DNA of 64,000 nt from Pacificimonas pallii (GCF_019204005.1 NZ_JAGSPA010000003.1:310001-374000); one strand, 5' to 3'; positions 1 through 9,516 are shown, counted from the stretch's first letter. Numbers and translations are program-made. Notes: generated by a model from the sequence alone, not told the origin.

Positions 1-2222
1 CAGTCGCCGCGCAGGACAGCGCCGCCGCGTCCGGCGAGGCCGACGCATTACCCGGCTCGACCGATGACGAGATCGTCGTGACGGCCAGTCGGCGGAGGGA
101 AAAGCTGCAGGATGCGCCGCTCGCCATCAGCGTGATCGACAGCGAGGAATTCGTGAAATCCGGCCTGACCTCGCTGGATACGATCCTGAATTACACGCCG
201 GGCGCGCAGCTGGTCGGATCGGGCACGCCAGGCGAGGGTACGGTCATCCTGCGGGCGATCAGCCAGGAATCTCTCATTCCGGTCACGGCGATCTACGTCG
301 ATGACGTCGCCCTCACTTCTGCGACACCTTATGCGGATGCCGGTGAATATTTCCTCGACGGGTTATTGGGAGATCTTGAACGCGTCGAAATCATCAAAGG
401 CCCCCAGGGTACGCTTTACGGCGCCAGCGCCATGGGCGGTGTCGTCCGTTATACCACACGCGACCCCGCATTGGATCACGTGCGCGGCTCGGTCTCGGCC
501 GATGTCTCCACTCTGAAACGCGGGGCTGTTTCCCAATTCTATCGCGGAACTGTGAGCGCACCGGTCGTACAGGACAAAATCGGCGTGACCCTGAATGGGT
601 TCTGGCAGGACCAGCGCGGTTTTATAGACCGGCTCGACCCCGTTACGCTGGCCGTTGCGGAAAAGGACTATAACGCGTCCGAACGTTTCGGAGTGAACGC
701 AGCGGTCCTGTTGCAGATGACCGACCGCGCGCGCCTGAAGGTTACGGGAACGCATCAGAAAACCCGCATTCGCGGCGGCGCAGGCATTGAGCTCATCGCC
801 CCCAGCGCCGATGATCTCGACTTCACGATCGTCAATGGCCGGTATCAGTTCGCGGCCGCCGACCCCGGGCGCACGACCATCCGGCAAAGCAAGCTTGACG
901 GCGTGTTCAAATATGAATTCGATTGGGCGGAACTGACGTCTGTAACCGCCTACAGCAAAGCCGACAGGGACAGCCAGTACGATCAGGCAAACGAACCGGG
1001 CATTGCGGAGTTTGTCGATTTCCTGCTGGGCTCCCCCGCGGGTACGACCCAATCGGTTCCGACAGTCGCTTTCACGCAATCCGAACGTTTCTCGCAGGAA
1101 TTGCGGCTTGTTTCCAACAGCGGTGGTAAACTCGACTGGATTGTCGGTGCTTTCTTCGTCGCCGAGGACACCAGCAACATCACGTCCACCGCCGCCGAAC
1201 CGCAGGATGCGCTGCTCATCAGCGCCAGGCTGCCCGGGCAATATCGCGAGTCCGCCGTCTATGGTGACCTGACCTACTATATCACACCGGATTTCGACGT
1301 GACGGGCGGCGTCCGATATAGCGACAGCAGCTACGAGGCGGATTTCAACTTCGGGGGGCTGTTCCTCGATCCCGTGGATGATCGCTTCGGGACGGACGCG
1401 CAGGTCTTCACCTATTTGCTGAATGCGCGCTGGCGTCCCAGTACCGACCTCTCGCTATATGCGCGTGCCGCCAGCGGCTACCGCCCCGGCTATGTCAACA
1501 TTCCGCTGACAGATCCCGTCACGGGCCGCAGTTCCTCCGATTTCGTCAAGGCGGACAGCCTGTGGAGCTACGAAGTCGGCGCGAAAGGATCCCTCCTCGA
1601 TGGCGGCCTGAAATACGATCTGGCGCTCTGGTATGTGGACTGGACCGATTTTCAGGCGGAGGCGATCATCAACGCTGTGGGGACGACAACGAATAGCGAT
1701 GTCGACATGACGTCTCACGGGTTCGAACTTTCCCTGAATTCTTCCCTCACCGATCGGCTGAGCATCGCAGCGAGCCTTGCCTATGCCCAGGGCGAGCTTG
1801 ACGGCGATAGCGCCGAGCTTGGCGGTCTGAAAGGCGAGCGCACGCGGTTCATCCCGAAATGGACGGCATCGGCTCGCGCGAACTACGCGTATCAGCTCGC
1901 GAATCTCGACGGGCTCGCGACATTGGGCGCGCGCTATGTCGGGAACTATACGACTGTCTATCGGGGCGGTTTCAGCGACTCGCTGATGCAGCAGGTCGGG
2001 TTTGGCGAATTCCAATTCCCGATCGAGGATTACGCACTCGTCGACCTGAGTTCCAGCCTGACGAAGGGCAATCTGACCTTCACCGTCTATGCGACGAATG
2101 TGCTGGATAAATTCGCCTTCACCAGCGGATCGACCCTCGACACCGAAGAAGGGCCGATCGCCGGCTTTGGCAATGTGGCGGAACCACGCCGCATCGGTGC
2201 CTCCGTCGCCATCTCATTCTGA
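1..2222 (+). CDS. TonB-dependent outer membrane receptor, 5' end cut by the window
   Basis: Outer membrane beta-barrel importer powered by TonB. The open frame runs to the window edge. It begins with VAAQD, which looks like the end of a signal peptide, followed by an acidic stretch and the TonB box DDEIVVTASRR near positions 63-95. The plug follows (KLQDAPLAISVID, then the conserved VERVEI-type segment reading LERVEIIKGPQGTLYG) and then about 550 barrel residues ending in an aromatic F, as usual for outer membrane proteins. A GTG near 78 is not the real start because it lies inside the TonB box. The stop overlaps the next ATG (TGATG), so the downstream serine hydrolase is probably co-translated. 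The substrate cannot be read from the sequence. The family call is secure. Confidence 0.93.
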   Translation, partial: VAAQDSAAASGEADALPGSTDDEIVVTASRRREKLQDAPLAISVIDSEEFVKSGLTSLDTILNYTPGAQLVGSGTPGEGTVILRAISQESLIPVTAIYVDDVALTSATPYADAGEYFLDGLLGDLERVEIIKGPQGTLYGASAMGGVVRYTTRDPALDHVRGSVSADVSTLKRGAVSQFYRGTVSAPVVQDKIGVTLNGFWQDQRGFIDRLDPVTLAVAEKDYNASERFGVNAAVLLQMTDRARLKVTGTHQKTRIRGGAGIELIAPSADDLDFTIVNGRYQFAAADPGRTTIRQSKLDGVFKYEFDWAELTSVTAYSKADRDSQYDQANEPGIAEFVDFLLGSPAGTTQSVPTVAFTQSERFSQELRLVSNSGGKLDWIVGAFFVAEDTSNITSTAAEPQDALLISARLPGQYRESAVYGDLTYYITPDFDVTGGVRYSDSSYEADFNFGGLFLDPVDDRFGTDAQVFTYLLNARWRPSTDLSLYARAASGYRPGYVNIPLTDPVTGRSSSDFVKADSLWSYEVGAKGSLLDGGLKYDLALWYVDWTDFQAEAIINAVGTTTNSDVDMTSHGFELSLNSSLTDRLSIAASLAYAQGELDGDSAELGGLKGERTRFIPKWTASARANYAYQLANLDGLATLGARYVGNYTTVYRGGFSDSLMQQVGFGEFQFPIEDYALVDLSSSLTKGNLTFTVYATNVLDKFAFTSGSTLDTEEGPIAGFGNVAEPRRIGASVAISF

Positions 2223-2257
2223 TGCGCAGGGGGCAGCCTTTGCGCACGAGATATCCC

Positions 2258-3829
2258 ATGTGCAAAAGAATCCACCTCGTCATCGCCCTGGCGGCCATAA
2301 CGGTCGCCGCACCGGGCTTGGCCGAACCTCCTTCAGGGTTCGGGAGCCGCGTCGAGCGGCTCCGCCTGGACGCCGGTGTGCCCGGGATGGCGATCGCGAT
2401 TGTCGAAAATGGCAGGACATCGCTCGTCAAGGGGTGGGGCGTCCGCAAACAGGGGGACGCCTCCCCCGTGGATGCCGACACCATTTTCCCGACCGGTTCC
2501 ACTGCAAAGGCTTTCACCGCCACCGCTCTGGCAACACTCGTTGACGAAGGGCGATTGGACTGGGACGACAGGGTGATCGACCACATGCCCTGGTTCGCCA
2601 TGTATGACGCCTGGGTAACGCGCGAGATAACCGTTCGCGATCTTCTGGTTCACCGCAGCGGGCTGGGTCTGGGTGCGGGCGATCTGCTGTTCGTTCCGCG
2701 CAGCCGGCTGACACGCAGGCAGACGGTGGAACGCCTGCGATATCTCGAACCTGCCACCAGCTTCCGGTCGGCCTATGCCTATGACAATGTGCTCTACATC
2801 GTTGCCGGGCAATTGATCGAGGAGGTCACCGGCAAGACCTGGGAAAACTATATCGCGGACGCGGTGTTGAAACCTGCCGGTATGCGCACGGCAACGCCGT
2901 TAAGTGAGGTGCGCTTTGCGACCCGCAACCGCGCCTTTCCGCATGCCCGCAACCATGGAAAGCTTCGCGGCGACGGCCCGGTCAGCGTCCTCGATGAGCG
3001 CGACGAACTGGGCCATAGTTTCAGGCCTGCGGGCGGGCTGACGATGAGCGCGAACGATCTGGCGAAATGGCTGACGATCCAGCTTCAGCGCGGCGCATTG
3101 CCGGGCGGAGGGCGTCTGTTCAGCGAGCGGACCGCCGAGGACATGTGGACCCCCGTGGTCCCTATTCCGATTTCGAAACCGCCGGGCGAGCTGTCACCTC
3201 TTACGCCCGATTACAGCGCCTATGCGCTCGGCTGGGGTGTCAAGGACTATAAGGGCACCAAACTGATCTGGCACAGCGGCATGATCTTCGGGTTCATTGC
3301 CGTGGTCGTTCTGGTTCCGGAGCATGATTTTGGTTTTGCCATCGTCATGAATTCGGAAGATGAAGCGCTGCGCGGCGGGCTGAAATACGAACTGCTCGAC
3401 CATTATCTCGGTCACCCATTCATGGACTGGCCCGCCAGGTTTGCCAGCCTCGCCAGGGCGGAGCTTGACGGGCAACTCGGGAAGGTCGCATCCGACATCC
3501 CGGACAGGGCGCGGGTAGGTCCAACGCTGCCGCGTGCACATTATGCCTCGACCTATCGCGACAAATGGTATGGCGACGTCATCGTGACTGAGCGGGACCA
3601 GGGCCTTTGGATCGAGTTCGCGAATACGCCCGATATGGAAGGGCGCCTCGTCCATCATCAATATGACACCTTCAGGACGGAATTCACCGACCCCGCGATC
3701 GAAGAGGCTCTCGTGACATTCTCAATCAACGCCTCCGGGCAGATTTCCGGTGCCACGATGATCGCGGCATCGCCGGTCGCGGATTTCAGCTATGACTATC
3801 ATGACCTCGATCTTGTCCCTGTCCCATAA
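2258..3829 (+). CDS. Exported serine hydrolase of the class C beta-lactamase / D-aminopeptidase family
   Basis: Predicted periplasmic or secreted serine hydrolase of the penicillin-binding-protein fold. From the chosen start it has a signal peptide (MCKRIHLVIALAAITVAAPGLA). The three active-site motifs are present: S81-T-A-K84, Y175-D-N177 and H339-S-G. The roughly 100-residue C-terminal domain resembles DUF3471, which is common in this family. An ATG at 2222 overlaps the receptor stop (TGATG), but 2258 gives the better signal peptide. Class C beta-lactamase is possible, but most such receptor-linked proteins are peptidases or esterases of unknown substrate. I infer that it processes something related to the ligand of the upstream TonB receptor. 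Confidence 0.88.
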   Translation: MCKRIHLVIALAAITVAAPGLAEPPSGFGSRVERLRLDAGVPGMAIAIVENGRTSLVKGWGVRKQGDASPVDADTIFPTGSTAKAFTATALATLVDEGRLDWDDRVIDHMPWFAMYDAWVTREITVRDLLVHRSGLGLGAGDLLFVPRSRLTRRQTVERLRYLEPATSFRSAYAYDNVLYIVAGQLIEEVTGKTWENYIADAVLKPAGMRTATPLSEVRFATRNRAFPHARNHGKLRGDGPVSVLDERDELGHSFRPAGGLTMSANDLAKWLTIQLQRGALPGGGRLFSERTAEDMWTPVVPIPISKPPGELSPLTPDYSAYALGWGVKDYKGTKLIWHSGMIFGFIAVVVLVPEHDFGFAIVMNSEDEALRGGLKYELLDHYLGHPFMDWPARFASLARAELDGQLGKVASDIPDRARVGPTLPRAHYASTYRDKWYGDVIVTERDQGLWIEFANTPDMEGRLVHHQYDTFRTEFTDPAIEEALVTFSINASGQISGATMIAASPVADFSYDYHDLDLVPVP

Positions 3830-3853
3830 GGGCTGACATTAGGAAACATCCGA

Positions 3854-3880
3854 ACCCTGCCGCCTCCCGGCGGGCAGGGT
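3854..3880 (+). terminator. Hairpin after the serine hydrolase gene
   Basis: ACCCTGCC at 3854-3861 pairs with GGCAGGGT at 3873-3880, extended by imperfect pairing of GCC with GGC. It sits 25 bases after the stop codon. There is no T tract, so intrinsic termination is only suggested. Confidence 0.4.
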
Positions 3881-4107
3881 CCGCCGGCTGAACCGGGCGT
3901 GCCATGGCTCTCAAAGGCGCTGGCGGGACGTTGAAATTGGCGATGAGATGAGATTTGGAGGCGGCAAAGGCCAAACCGGAAAATCGTCAACCCCGCCGTG
4001 AATTTCGGATGTCTTCATCCCGCCACATATCGCATGCGATACGGCACTGGTCTGGTACGCATCCCCCGAGGCGATAGAATAAAAAGTCATCCAAAATAGA
4101 TGGATAT

Positions 4108-4245
4108 TTGGCAGACCGGGAGGCCGCAAACAGCCCGCGCGAGCCGCTTGTGTTCGCGCAGCGCAGGGGTCCTGAGCGTCTGGTGCCAGCGTTCGATCTT
4201 GCCCCAGGTCTGCCGGCGGGGAAACGGTGCGCCCCGCACATGATC
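4108..4245 (-). pseudogene. Decayed fragment of an IS3-type transposase (integrase core)
   Basis: Read on the minus strand from 4242, one frame gives HVRGAPF, then GKIERWHQTL (4174-4203), then unrelated residues. HVRGAPYHP..QGKIERWHQTLK is the well-known segment close to the last catalytic Glu of IS3-family transposases, so the match is unlikely to be chance. The intervening residues are out of register and the conserved continuation after QTL is lost. No start, no full frame and no terminal inverted repeats are visible, so this is a dead relic in the 610-base gap between the first two receptor units. Confidence 0.6.
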
Positions 4246-4439
4246 CACCTGCCGCGATCGCGGCGCGGGCTCTCGTATTTCACGCGAACGTCACGATTCA
4301 TTTCGTGAAGCGTCACCGATCCTCCCGCAAGCCGCAACACTAGCGCCTTAGGCCGCTCCTGAATCCGGGAGGGCCAGCGCGTCCCTTTCCGGTCACAGGG
4401 CGGCACATCCCGTGTCCGCGGAAAAGGGATCAGGATATC

Positions 4440-6965
4440 ATGAAGACACTGTTGCTTTCGGCTGCGCCCGCCGCGTTCATGGCGCTCCTTGCCGCGCCTG
4501 CCGCGGCGCAGGACGACATGCCCGCCGAGAACCAGGCGTCGACAGCCGCCGAGGACGATACCATCGTCGTGACCGGCTATGTCCTCCAAAATCGCAGCGC
4601 GATCGCGGCGAAGGAATCAGAGACGCGGATCGCCGACTTCCTCACCCAGGATGAGCTGGGCCGCCAACCCGATCTTAACGTCGCAGACAGCCTGCGTCGG
4701 CTTCCCGGCGTCGTTACCATCTTTGACGAGGATGAAGGCAGATATGTCGGCCTGCGCGGCCTCGACCAGCGCTACACGTTCATCTCCATCGATGGCGGTC
4801 TGATCGCCTCGACCGACCGGTCGGACCGCGACATCAATATCGAGTCGATCCCGCCCACCGCCGTGAAGCGGCTCGAAGTCTTCAAATCGATTACCCCGGA
4901 TCTGGACGGCCAGAGCGTTGGCGGGGTCATCAATCTGGTCACCCGCTCCGCCTTCGATGCGACTGGCCTTTATGCCGTCGCCAACGCGCAGCTGGGTATC
5001 CACGAAAGCATCGGTGATTTGCCGCAGAGCTTCGACAATCCCTCCTATCGGGTGGACGCGGCGCTCTCGAGCACGTTTGGGAACGGTGACTGGGGCTTTC
5101 TCATCGCCGGCACCTATTTCGACAAAAAGCGCGATCAGGGCCGGCCGATCCTGGGGAGCGGTGCCAACGACACCGGCGTGGTTGTCAATCAGGTGCTGCC
5201 GCTCGACTATTCCAACCAGATCGTCCGCTGGAACGTGCTCGGCAAGCTTGAATTCCAGCCCAGCGACGATGTCTATCTCGGTGTCACCGCCTCGCACTTT
5301 AATTATAAATATGACGAGGTGCGCTACCGCTTGGACATCTTCGAGCGCGACCTGTTCGCGCAGAATGCAAATGGCGGCCAGTTCGCCAGTGGCAGCGGGC
5401 GGACACGGTTCGATCGCTTTCCGCTTGAACAGCAGATCCAGAACCTCAACGCGCATCTCGACGTATTTCTGACCGAGCGCGGGCGATTGGAGCTGACCGC
5501 ATCCTATTCGAACGGCCTGCAGGAGCATCCATATCCCAACGCCTCATGGCAGACCGCGAATCTGCCGGGCTTCGGCTACACCTACGACCTCACCACCGAG
5601 AATATCGATAAGGAGCAATTGCCGACGGTCACGCTCAACGATTTCGGCGTGCTGTCGGACTATGACGCCTTCGTCTTCCGGGAATATTTCGATGGTTATT
5701 TCGAGAATGAGGAGGATGTTTTCGAAATGCAGGGCGATTACGCCTGGAACATGGACGGACCCGATGCCGGGCTCGGTTTCCAGATCGGTGCGAAGTACCG
5801 CTTGCTCGACAAGCGCCGATTCGATCGCTCCACCCGTTATACCCTGACCGATCCCGGCGGCACGCTTCCGCTTGCCGACTTCGTCGACCCGGCGATCTCG
5901 CCTTACACCGAGGCCTATCTACCCGGCCTCCTTTACCCGGTCATCGATGCCGATCGTTTCGATGCCTTTTTCACGGCCAATCCCGGCCTGTTTACCGGCA
6001 CCGACGCTTCCAACCTGCGCGCGTTCTATGACATCGAGGAGGAGGTCACCGCCGCCTATGGAATGATCGGCTTCAGCCAGGGTCGGCATCATTTTCTCGG
6101 CGGGGTGCGCTACGAGCGCACCGACGTCGACACGGCGGCCACGCTCAATGGAGGTCCGGACCGCGTGTTCCGCAGCCAGAGCTACGACCATTGGCTGCCG
6201 TCTGCGCTCTACACTTTCGATATCAGCCACCGGATGCGGCTCCGGGCTGGCTACGCCCAGGCGGTCGGACGGCCCAACCATCCCGAGCTGGCCGGCGCGG
6301 AGACCTTCGACGAGGCCAATCTGACCATCCGCCGCGCCAATCCCGGTCTTCGCCCGCGCGAATCGCAAAGCTTCGATGTCGCGTTCGATTTCTTCATCGA
6401 CGAGGGGCAATATCTCTCCGCTGCGGCGTTCCACAAGATCATCGACAATCAGATCTCGACCGACACCTTCGAGGAAGTGATCGGCGGCCAGACCTTCACG
6501 GTCACCCGGCCGATCAATATCGGCGAGGTGAAGGTCTCGGGGATTGAACTCTCCTACACCGACGATCGGTTCGACTTCCTGCCCGCGCCGTTCGACGGTC
6601 TGGGCATCGCGGCGAACTTCACCTATCTCGACGGCGAGAATGGGCCGGCACCGGGCGGCAATCTGCTCGCGCAGCCCGACTTTCTCGTCAACATTGCCGG
6701 GCTGTACACTTACGGCCCCTTCTCGGCGAAGCTGACCTATAATTATGTCGATGATCGGCCCACGAGCGAGACGCGGGCCGAATATCGCTATGAGCAGCTC
6801 GACGCGCAAATCCGCTTTCAGCTGACCGACAATTTCCAGCTACAGGCCGAAGCGCGCAATCTGCTCAACGAGCCGCGCAAGAACATCTTCACCGACACCG
6901 GACGCACGCGCGAAATCAACGATTTCGGCAACAGTTACTGGTTCGGCCTCGCCTACAGCTACTGA
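4440..6965 (+). CDS. TonB-dependent receptor, Caulobacter/Xanthomonas type
   Basis: Complete outer membrane importer of 841 residues. It has a signal peptide ending near residue 23 (AAPAAAQ), a TonB box at about 40-46 (DTIVVTGY), and a plug with ADSLRRLPGV and RGLDQRYTFISIDG, the signature seen in the large receptors of Caulobacter, Xanthomonas and sphingomonads. The barrel runs to a terminal aromatic (WFGLAYSY). A ribosome site lies just before the ATG. The metallophosphatase gene follows after 28 bases on the same strand, so the two are probably one transcript. I infer uptake of a phosphorylated compound or of the product of that enzyme; the ligand is not known. Confidence 0.93.
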   Translation: MKTLLLSAAPAAFMALLAAPAAAQDDMPAENQASTAAEDDTIVVTGYVLQNRSAIAAKESETRIADFLTQDELGRQPDLNVADSLRRLPGVVTIFDEDEGRYVGLRGLDQRYTFISIDGGLIASTDRSDRDINIESIPPTAVKRLEVFKSITPDLDGQSVGGVINLVTRSAFDATGLYAVANAQLGIHESIGDLPQSFDNPSYRVDAALSSTFGNGDWGFLIAGTYFDKKRDQGRPILGSGANDTGVVVNQVLPLDYSNQIVRWNVLGKLEFQPSDDVYLGVTASHFNYKYDEVRYRLDIFERDLFAQNANGGQFASGSGRTRFDRFPLEQQIQNLNAHLDVFLTERGRLELTASYSNGLQEHPYPNASWQTANLPGFGYTYDLTTENIDKEQLPTVTLNDFGVLSDYDAFVFREYFDGYFENEEDVFEMQGDYAWNMDGPDAGLGFQIGAKYRLLDKRRFDRSTRYTLTDPGGTLPLADFVDPAISPYTEAYLPGLLYPVIDADRFDAFFTANPGLFTGTDASNLRAFYDIEEEVTAAYGMIGFSQGRHHFLGGVRYERTDVDTAATLNGGPDRVFRSQSYDHWLPSALYTFDISHRMRLRAGYAQAVGRPNHPELAGAETFDEANLTIRRANPGLRPRESQSFDVAFDFFIDEGQYLSAAAFHKIIDNQISTDTFEEVIGGQTFTVTRPINIGEVKVSGIELSYTDDRFDFLPAPFDGLGIAANFTYLDGENGPAPGGNLLAQPDFLVNIAGLYTYGPFSAKLTYNYVDDRPTSETRAEYRYEQLDAQIRFQLTDNFQLQAEARNLLNEPRKNIFTDTGRTREINDFGNSYWFGLAYSY

Positions 6966-6993
6966 CCGCGCACCTGATTGATAGGAACGACCA

Positions 6994-7917
6994 ATGAAAC
7001 GCACCCTCGCCGCGCTGCTTGCCGCCGCCCTCACATATCCCGCCGCCGCCGAGCCCGTCCGCTTCGCGGTGTTCGGCGACATCCAGGAGGAAACCGCCGA
7101 AGGCCATGCCAAGGATCTGGCGCTTGCTGATCGCATCAACGCAGCGCAACCCGATTTCACCGTCTTCGTCGGCGACATCCAGGGCGGCGGCCCCTGCACC
7201 GACCGGCAGCGCGAAGAGGCCGCCGAGGTCTTTGCGCGTATTTCAGGGCCGCTCGTTTTCGTGCCCGGCGACAATGCTTGGACGGATTGCCGCCTGCCCG
7301 GCAAGGGCGATTTCGATCCGCTGGAACGGCTCGCAAAACTCAGGGACGATCTCGTGCCCGAAGGGCGCAGTCTGGGCCAGGCCCCCATGTCCCTCATCCA
7401 GCAGGAGGGCGAGTATCGCGAGAATGCCCGCTGGAACCGCGGCGAGGTCGTGTTCGTGACCCTGCACATGCCCGGCGGCAATAATGGCGTCTATCCCGAC
7501 CGCTATGCCTTTGAGGAATATGAGCGCCGCAACGCCGCGAATCTCGTTTGGCTCGCGGCCGCCTATGACGAGGTACGCCGCAGCGGCGCCAAAGGCCTCG
7601 TCGTGATGTTCCATGGCAATCCGGGTTGGGAGGACATCTATTGGCGCGCCAGCGCCTACAGGGACTTCAAGGATATGCTCGCCAATGAGGGCGAAGCGCT
7701 CGGCGTGCCAATCCTCGCGATCCATGGAGACACCCATCGCTTCACCGTCGACAAGCCGCTGGCCTTCAAGGACGGCAAAACCCGGGCCGATCACCTGATC
7801 CGCCTCGAAGTCTTCGGATCGCCCGAACGCGGTTTCGTGCTGGTAACTGCAGATTCCGGGAATCCCGAACTATATTCCTTCACACCGGTAGAGGTGGAGG
7901 GCCACCCGGCCCGTTAG
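6994..7917 (+). CDS. Exported calcineurin-like metallophosphoesterase
   Basis: Predicted binuclear-metal phosphoesterase of 307 residues with a signal peptide (MKRTLAALLAAALTYPAAA). The metal-binding motifs are in family order: FGDIQ (about 27-31), FVGDIQ (about 57-62), GDNAW (about 90-94), FHGNP (about 207-211) and HGDTHR (about 244-249). An AGGA ribosome site precedes the ATG. It is 28 bases downstream of the TonB receptor, which suggests periplasmic cleavage of a phosphate ester whose product or precursor the receptor imports. The substrate is unknown; phosphomonoester or nucleotide are both possible. Confidence 0.87.
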   Translation: MKRTLAALLAAALTYPAAAEPVRFAVFGDIQEETAEGHAKDLALADRINAAQPDFTVFVGDIQGGGPCTDRQREEAAEVFARISGPLVFVPGDNAWTDCRLPGKGDFDPLERLAKLRDDLVPEGRSLGQAPMSLIQQEGEYRENARWNRGEVVFVTLHMPGGNNGVYPDRYAFEEYERRNAANLVWLAAAYDEVRRSGAKGLVVMFHGNPGWEDIYWRASAYRDFKDMLANEGEALGVPILAIHGDTHRFTVDKPLAFKDGKTRADHLIRLEVFGSPERGFVLVTADSGNPELYSFTPVEVEGHPAR

Positions 7918-7923
7918 GCACCA

Positions 7924-7953
7924 GGCCTATCGGCGGAATTCCGCCGATGGGCC
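7924..7953 (+). terminator. Long perfect palindrome after the metallophosphatase gene
   Basis: 7929-7948 is a 20-base perfect palindrome with GAATTC at its centre, and pairing extends outward to 7924 and 7953 (GGCCT against GGGCC with one G-U pair). It lies 7 bases after the stop codon. No T run follows. It could act as a transcript-end or mRNA-stabilising hairpin. Confidence 0.5.
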
Positions 7954-8238
7954 GCCTTGCGGAACATCCGGCTGCTTATGGGATGGGACGCGGGAACGCG
8001 GTCACTTGGCACACGACCTTGAGTGGCGGGCACCGCCGCCAAGACTCCCGTAATTTCGGGACAGCCAGCAGATCCGCTTCGCATCCGCGGGATCAGGACT
8101 GTCCCCCGATTGCGGTGCCAGAGCGTAGCCACACTTTCCGGGGGTGAGCCAAGACGGGAACCCTGCCCCCGTCCAACCGCCATCGGATCCTGGCCTTTTC
8201 GCGAACCTACCCCTGGCAATCCCATGCGGATTCGGGAT
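7954..8238. other. Non-coding stretch between the phosphatase gene and tRNA-Met
   Basis: Only short overlapping frames without recognisable domains are present. I see no promoter, repeat or RNA structure that I can name. The tRNA on the minus strand reads into it, so some of it may be tRNA trailer. Confidence 0.4.
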
Positions 8239-8315
8239 TGGTAGCGGAGGAGGGACTCGAACCCCCGACACGTGGATTATGATTCCACTGCTCTAACCAG
8301 CTGAGCTACTCCGCC
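8239..8315 (-). tRNA. tRNA-Met (CAT), elongator type
   Basis: Complete 77-base cloverleaf on the minus strand. The acceptor GGCGGAG pairs with CTCCGCT, followed by A73 and an encoded CCA. The D arm is GCTC..GAGC, the anticodon stem GTGGA/TCCAC encloses the loop ATCATAA with anticodon CAT, and the T arm contains GTTCGAGTC. The first base pair is a G-U type pair rather than the C-A mismatch of initiator tRNA, which favours elongator Met. A CAT anticodon could also be tRNA-Ile2 with modified C34, but the body matches the elongator Met type. Confidence 0.95.
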
Positions 8316-8471
8316 CCATGCTCGGGCGTTGCCACCGAAGGCGCGCGATATAGGCGGCGTTGGCGAAGGGGTCAACGCTTTGCTGACTGGCGGACCGGCC
8401 GGTTTGATTACCCCCATTGATAGCCGCGACGCTCCCGCCTAAGCCGCCAAGCAGTGAGTGGAGGGAACACC

Positions 8472-9476
8472 ATGATCGGCAAATATCTCATCGGGCTTGC
8501 GGCACTGGCCGCGTCCCTCAGCGCGGAGGCACATGACGTGCACGAATGGACATTGGTAATTCACGGCGGCGCGGGCGTTCTGGAACGCTCGCAGATGACA
8601 GCTGAACGTGACGCGGCACAGCGCGCGGCGCTCACCGCAGCGCTGGAAGCAGGGCGGAAAATCCTGCGCGAAGGCGGGACGGCCCTCGACGCCGTGCAGG
8701 CGGCGATCATCATTCTGGAGGACGATCCCGGTTTCAACGCCGGCAAAGGCGCGGTCTTCAACGCCGCCGGTTCCATCGAACTCGACGCCGCCATCATGGA
8801 CGGCAGGACGCGCGATGCCGGTGCGGTCGCCGGCATCACCGCCACGAAAAACCCCATTGAGCTCGCACGCGCGGTCATGGAACAGAGCCCGCACGTCATG
8901 CTGCAAAGCGCCGGCGCGGACGAATTTTCGAAGCAAGTGGGTCTGGAACAGGTCCCCAACAGCTATTTCGAAACCGACGAACGCCGCCAGCAGCTCGAAA
9001 AGATGCGCGCGCGCGCCAAATCGGGGGAAAGCGGCGGTGTCTTCGATGTCGAGGTCAAATTCGGGACGGTCGGCGCCGTCGCCCGTGACCGCGACGGCAA
9101 TCTCGCCGCCGCCACGTCCACCGGCGGCCTGACGGGAAAACGCTTTGGCCGCGTTGGCGACACGCCCATTCTGGGCGCGGGCACCTATGCCGATAATGCG
9201 GGCTGCGCCGTGTCCGCGACCGGGGCCGGGGAATTCTACATCCGCGCCAATGTCGCTGCCGCCATTTGCGCGCGCATGCGCTATTTGAAGGAAGACGTGC
9301 AGGTTGCCGCCGACGCCGTGCAGGCGGACATGAAGTCTCTCGGCGGTTCGGGCGGCGTCATCGCCGTGGCCCCGGACGGCACGCCCGCTTACTCGTTCAA
9401 CACGCCCGGCATGTATCGCGGTATGGCCCTGTCCGACGGCACGCTGTCGACGGGTATCTATGGAGATGAACAGTAG
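8472..9476 (+). CDS. Isoaspartyl peptidase / L-asparaginase, exported Ntn hydrolase
   Basis: Type 2 asparaginase-like N-terminal-nucleophile hydrolase that cleaves isoaspartyl dipeptides and asparagine. Visible features are the N-terminal VIHGGAGV, then GNAGKGAVF-type residues (FNAGKGAVFN), and the autocleavage site FGTVGAV, where Thr becomes the nucleophile of the beta chain, followed by TSTGGLTGKR and GAGTYADN. From the ATG at 8472 there is a signal peptide (GLAALAASLSAEA), so the enzyme is probably periplasmic. GGAGGG at 8459-8464 is a good ribosome site for that ATG; a GTG at 8454 is in frame but lies upstream of it. The gene is single, with the next one 155 bases away. Confidence 0.9.
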   Translation: MIGKYLIGLAALAASLSAEAHDVHEWTLVIHGGAGVLERSQMTAERDAAQRAALTAALEAGRKILREGGTALDAVQAAIIILEDDPGFNAGKGAVFNAAGSIELDAAIMDGRTRDAGAVAGITATKNPIELARAVMEQSPHVMLQSAGADEFSKQVGLEQVPNSYFETDERRQQLEKMRARAKSGESGGVFDVEVKFGTVGAVARDRDGNLAAATSTGGLTGKRFGRVGDTPILGAGTYADNAGCAVSATGAGEFYIRANVAAAICARMRYLKEDVQVAADAVQADMKSLGGSGGVIAVAPDGTPAYSFNTPGMYRGMALSDGTLSTGIYGDEQ

Positions 9477-9516
9477 CGGCGGCGCCATCAAACCGCCAAG
9501 CCAGTCACCGAATCTC

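Larger units (their letters stand above)
3830..4439. other. 610-base intergenic gap before the second receptor gene
   Basis: It holds the hairpin at 3854-3880 and the transposase remnant at 4108-4245. The rest shows no supportable gene: short frames on both strands have no family resemblance. The promoter of the downstream receptor must lie in the last 200 bases. A GGATCAGG-type ribosome site precedes the ATG at 4440. Confidence 0.6.

Noticed and set aside
2222-3829. Class C beta-lactamase assignment for the serine hydrolase
   Set aside because: The three motifs are shared by many peptidases and esterases, and the DUF3471-like tail and receptor linkage favour these; resistance function is not supported by sequence.
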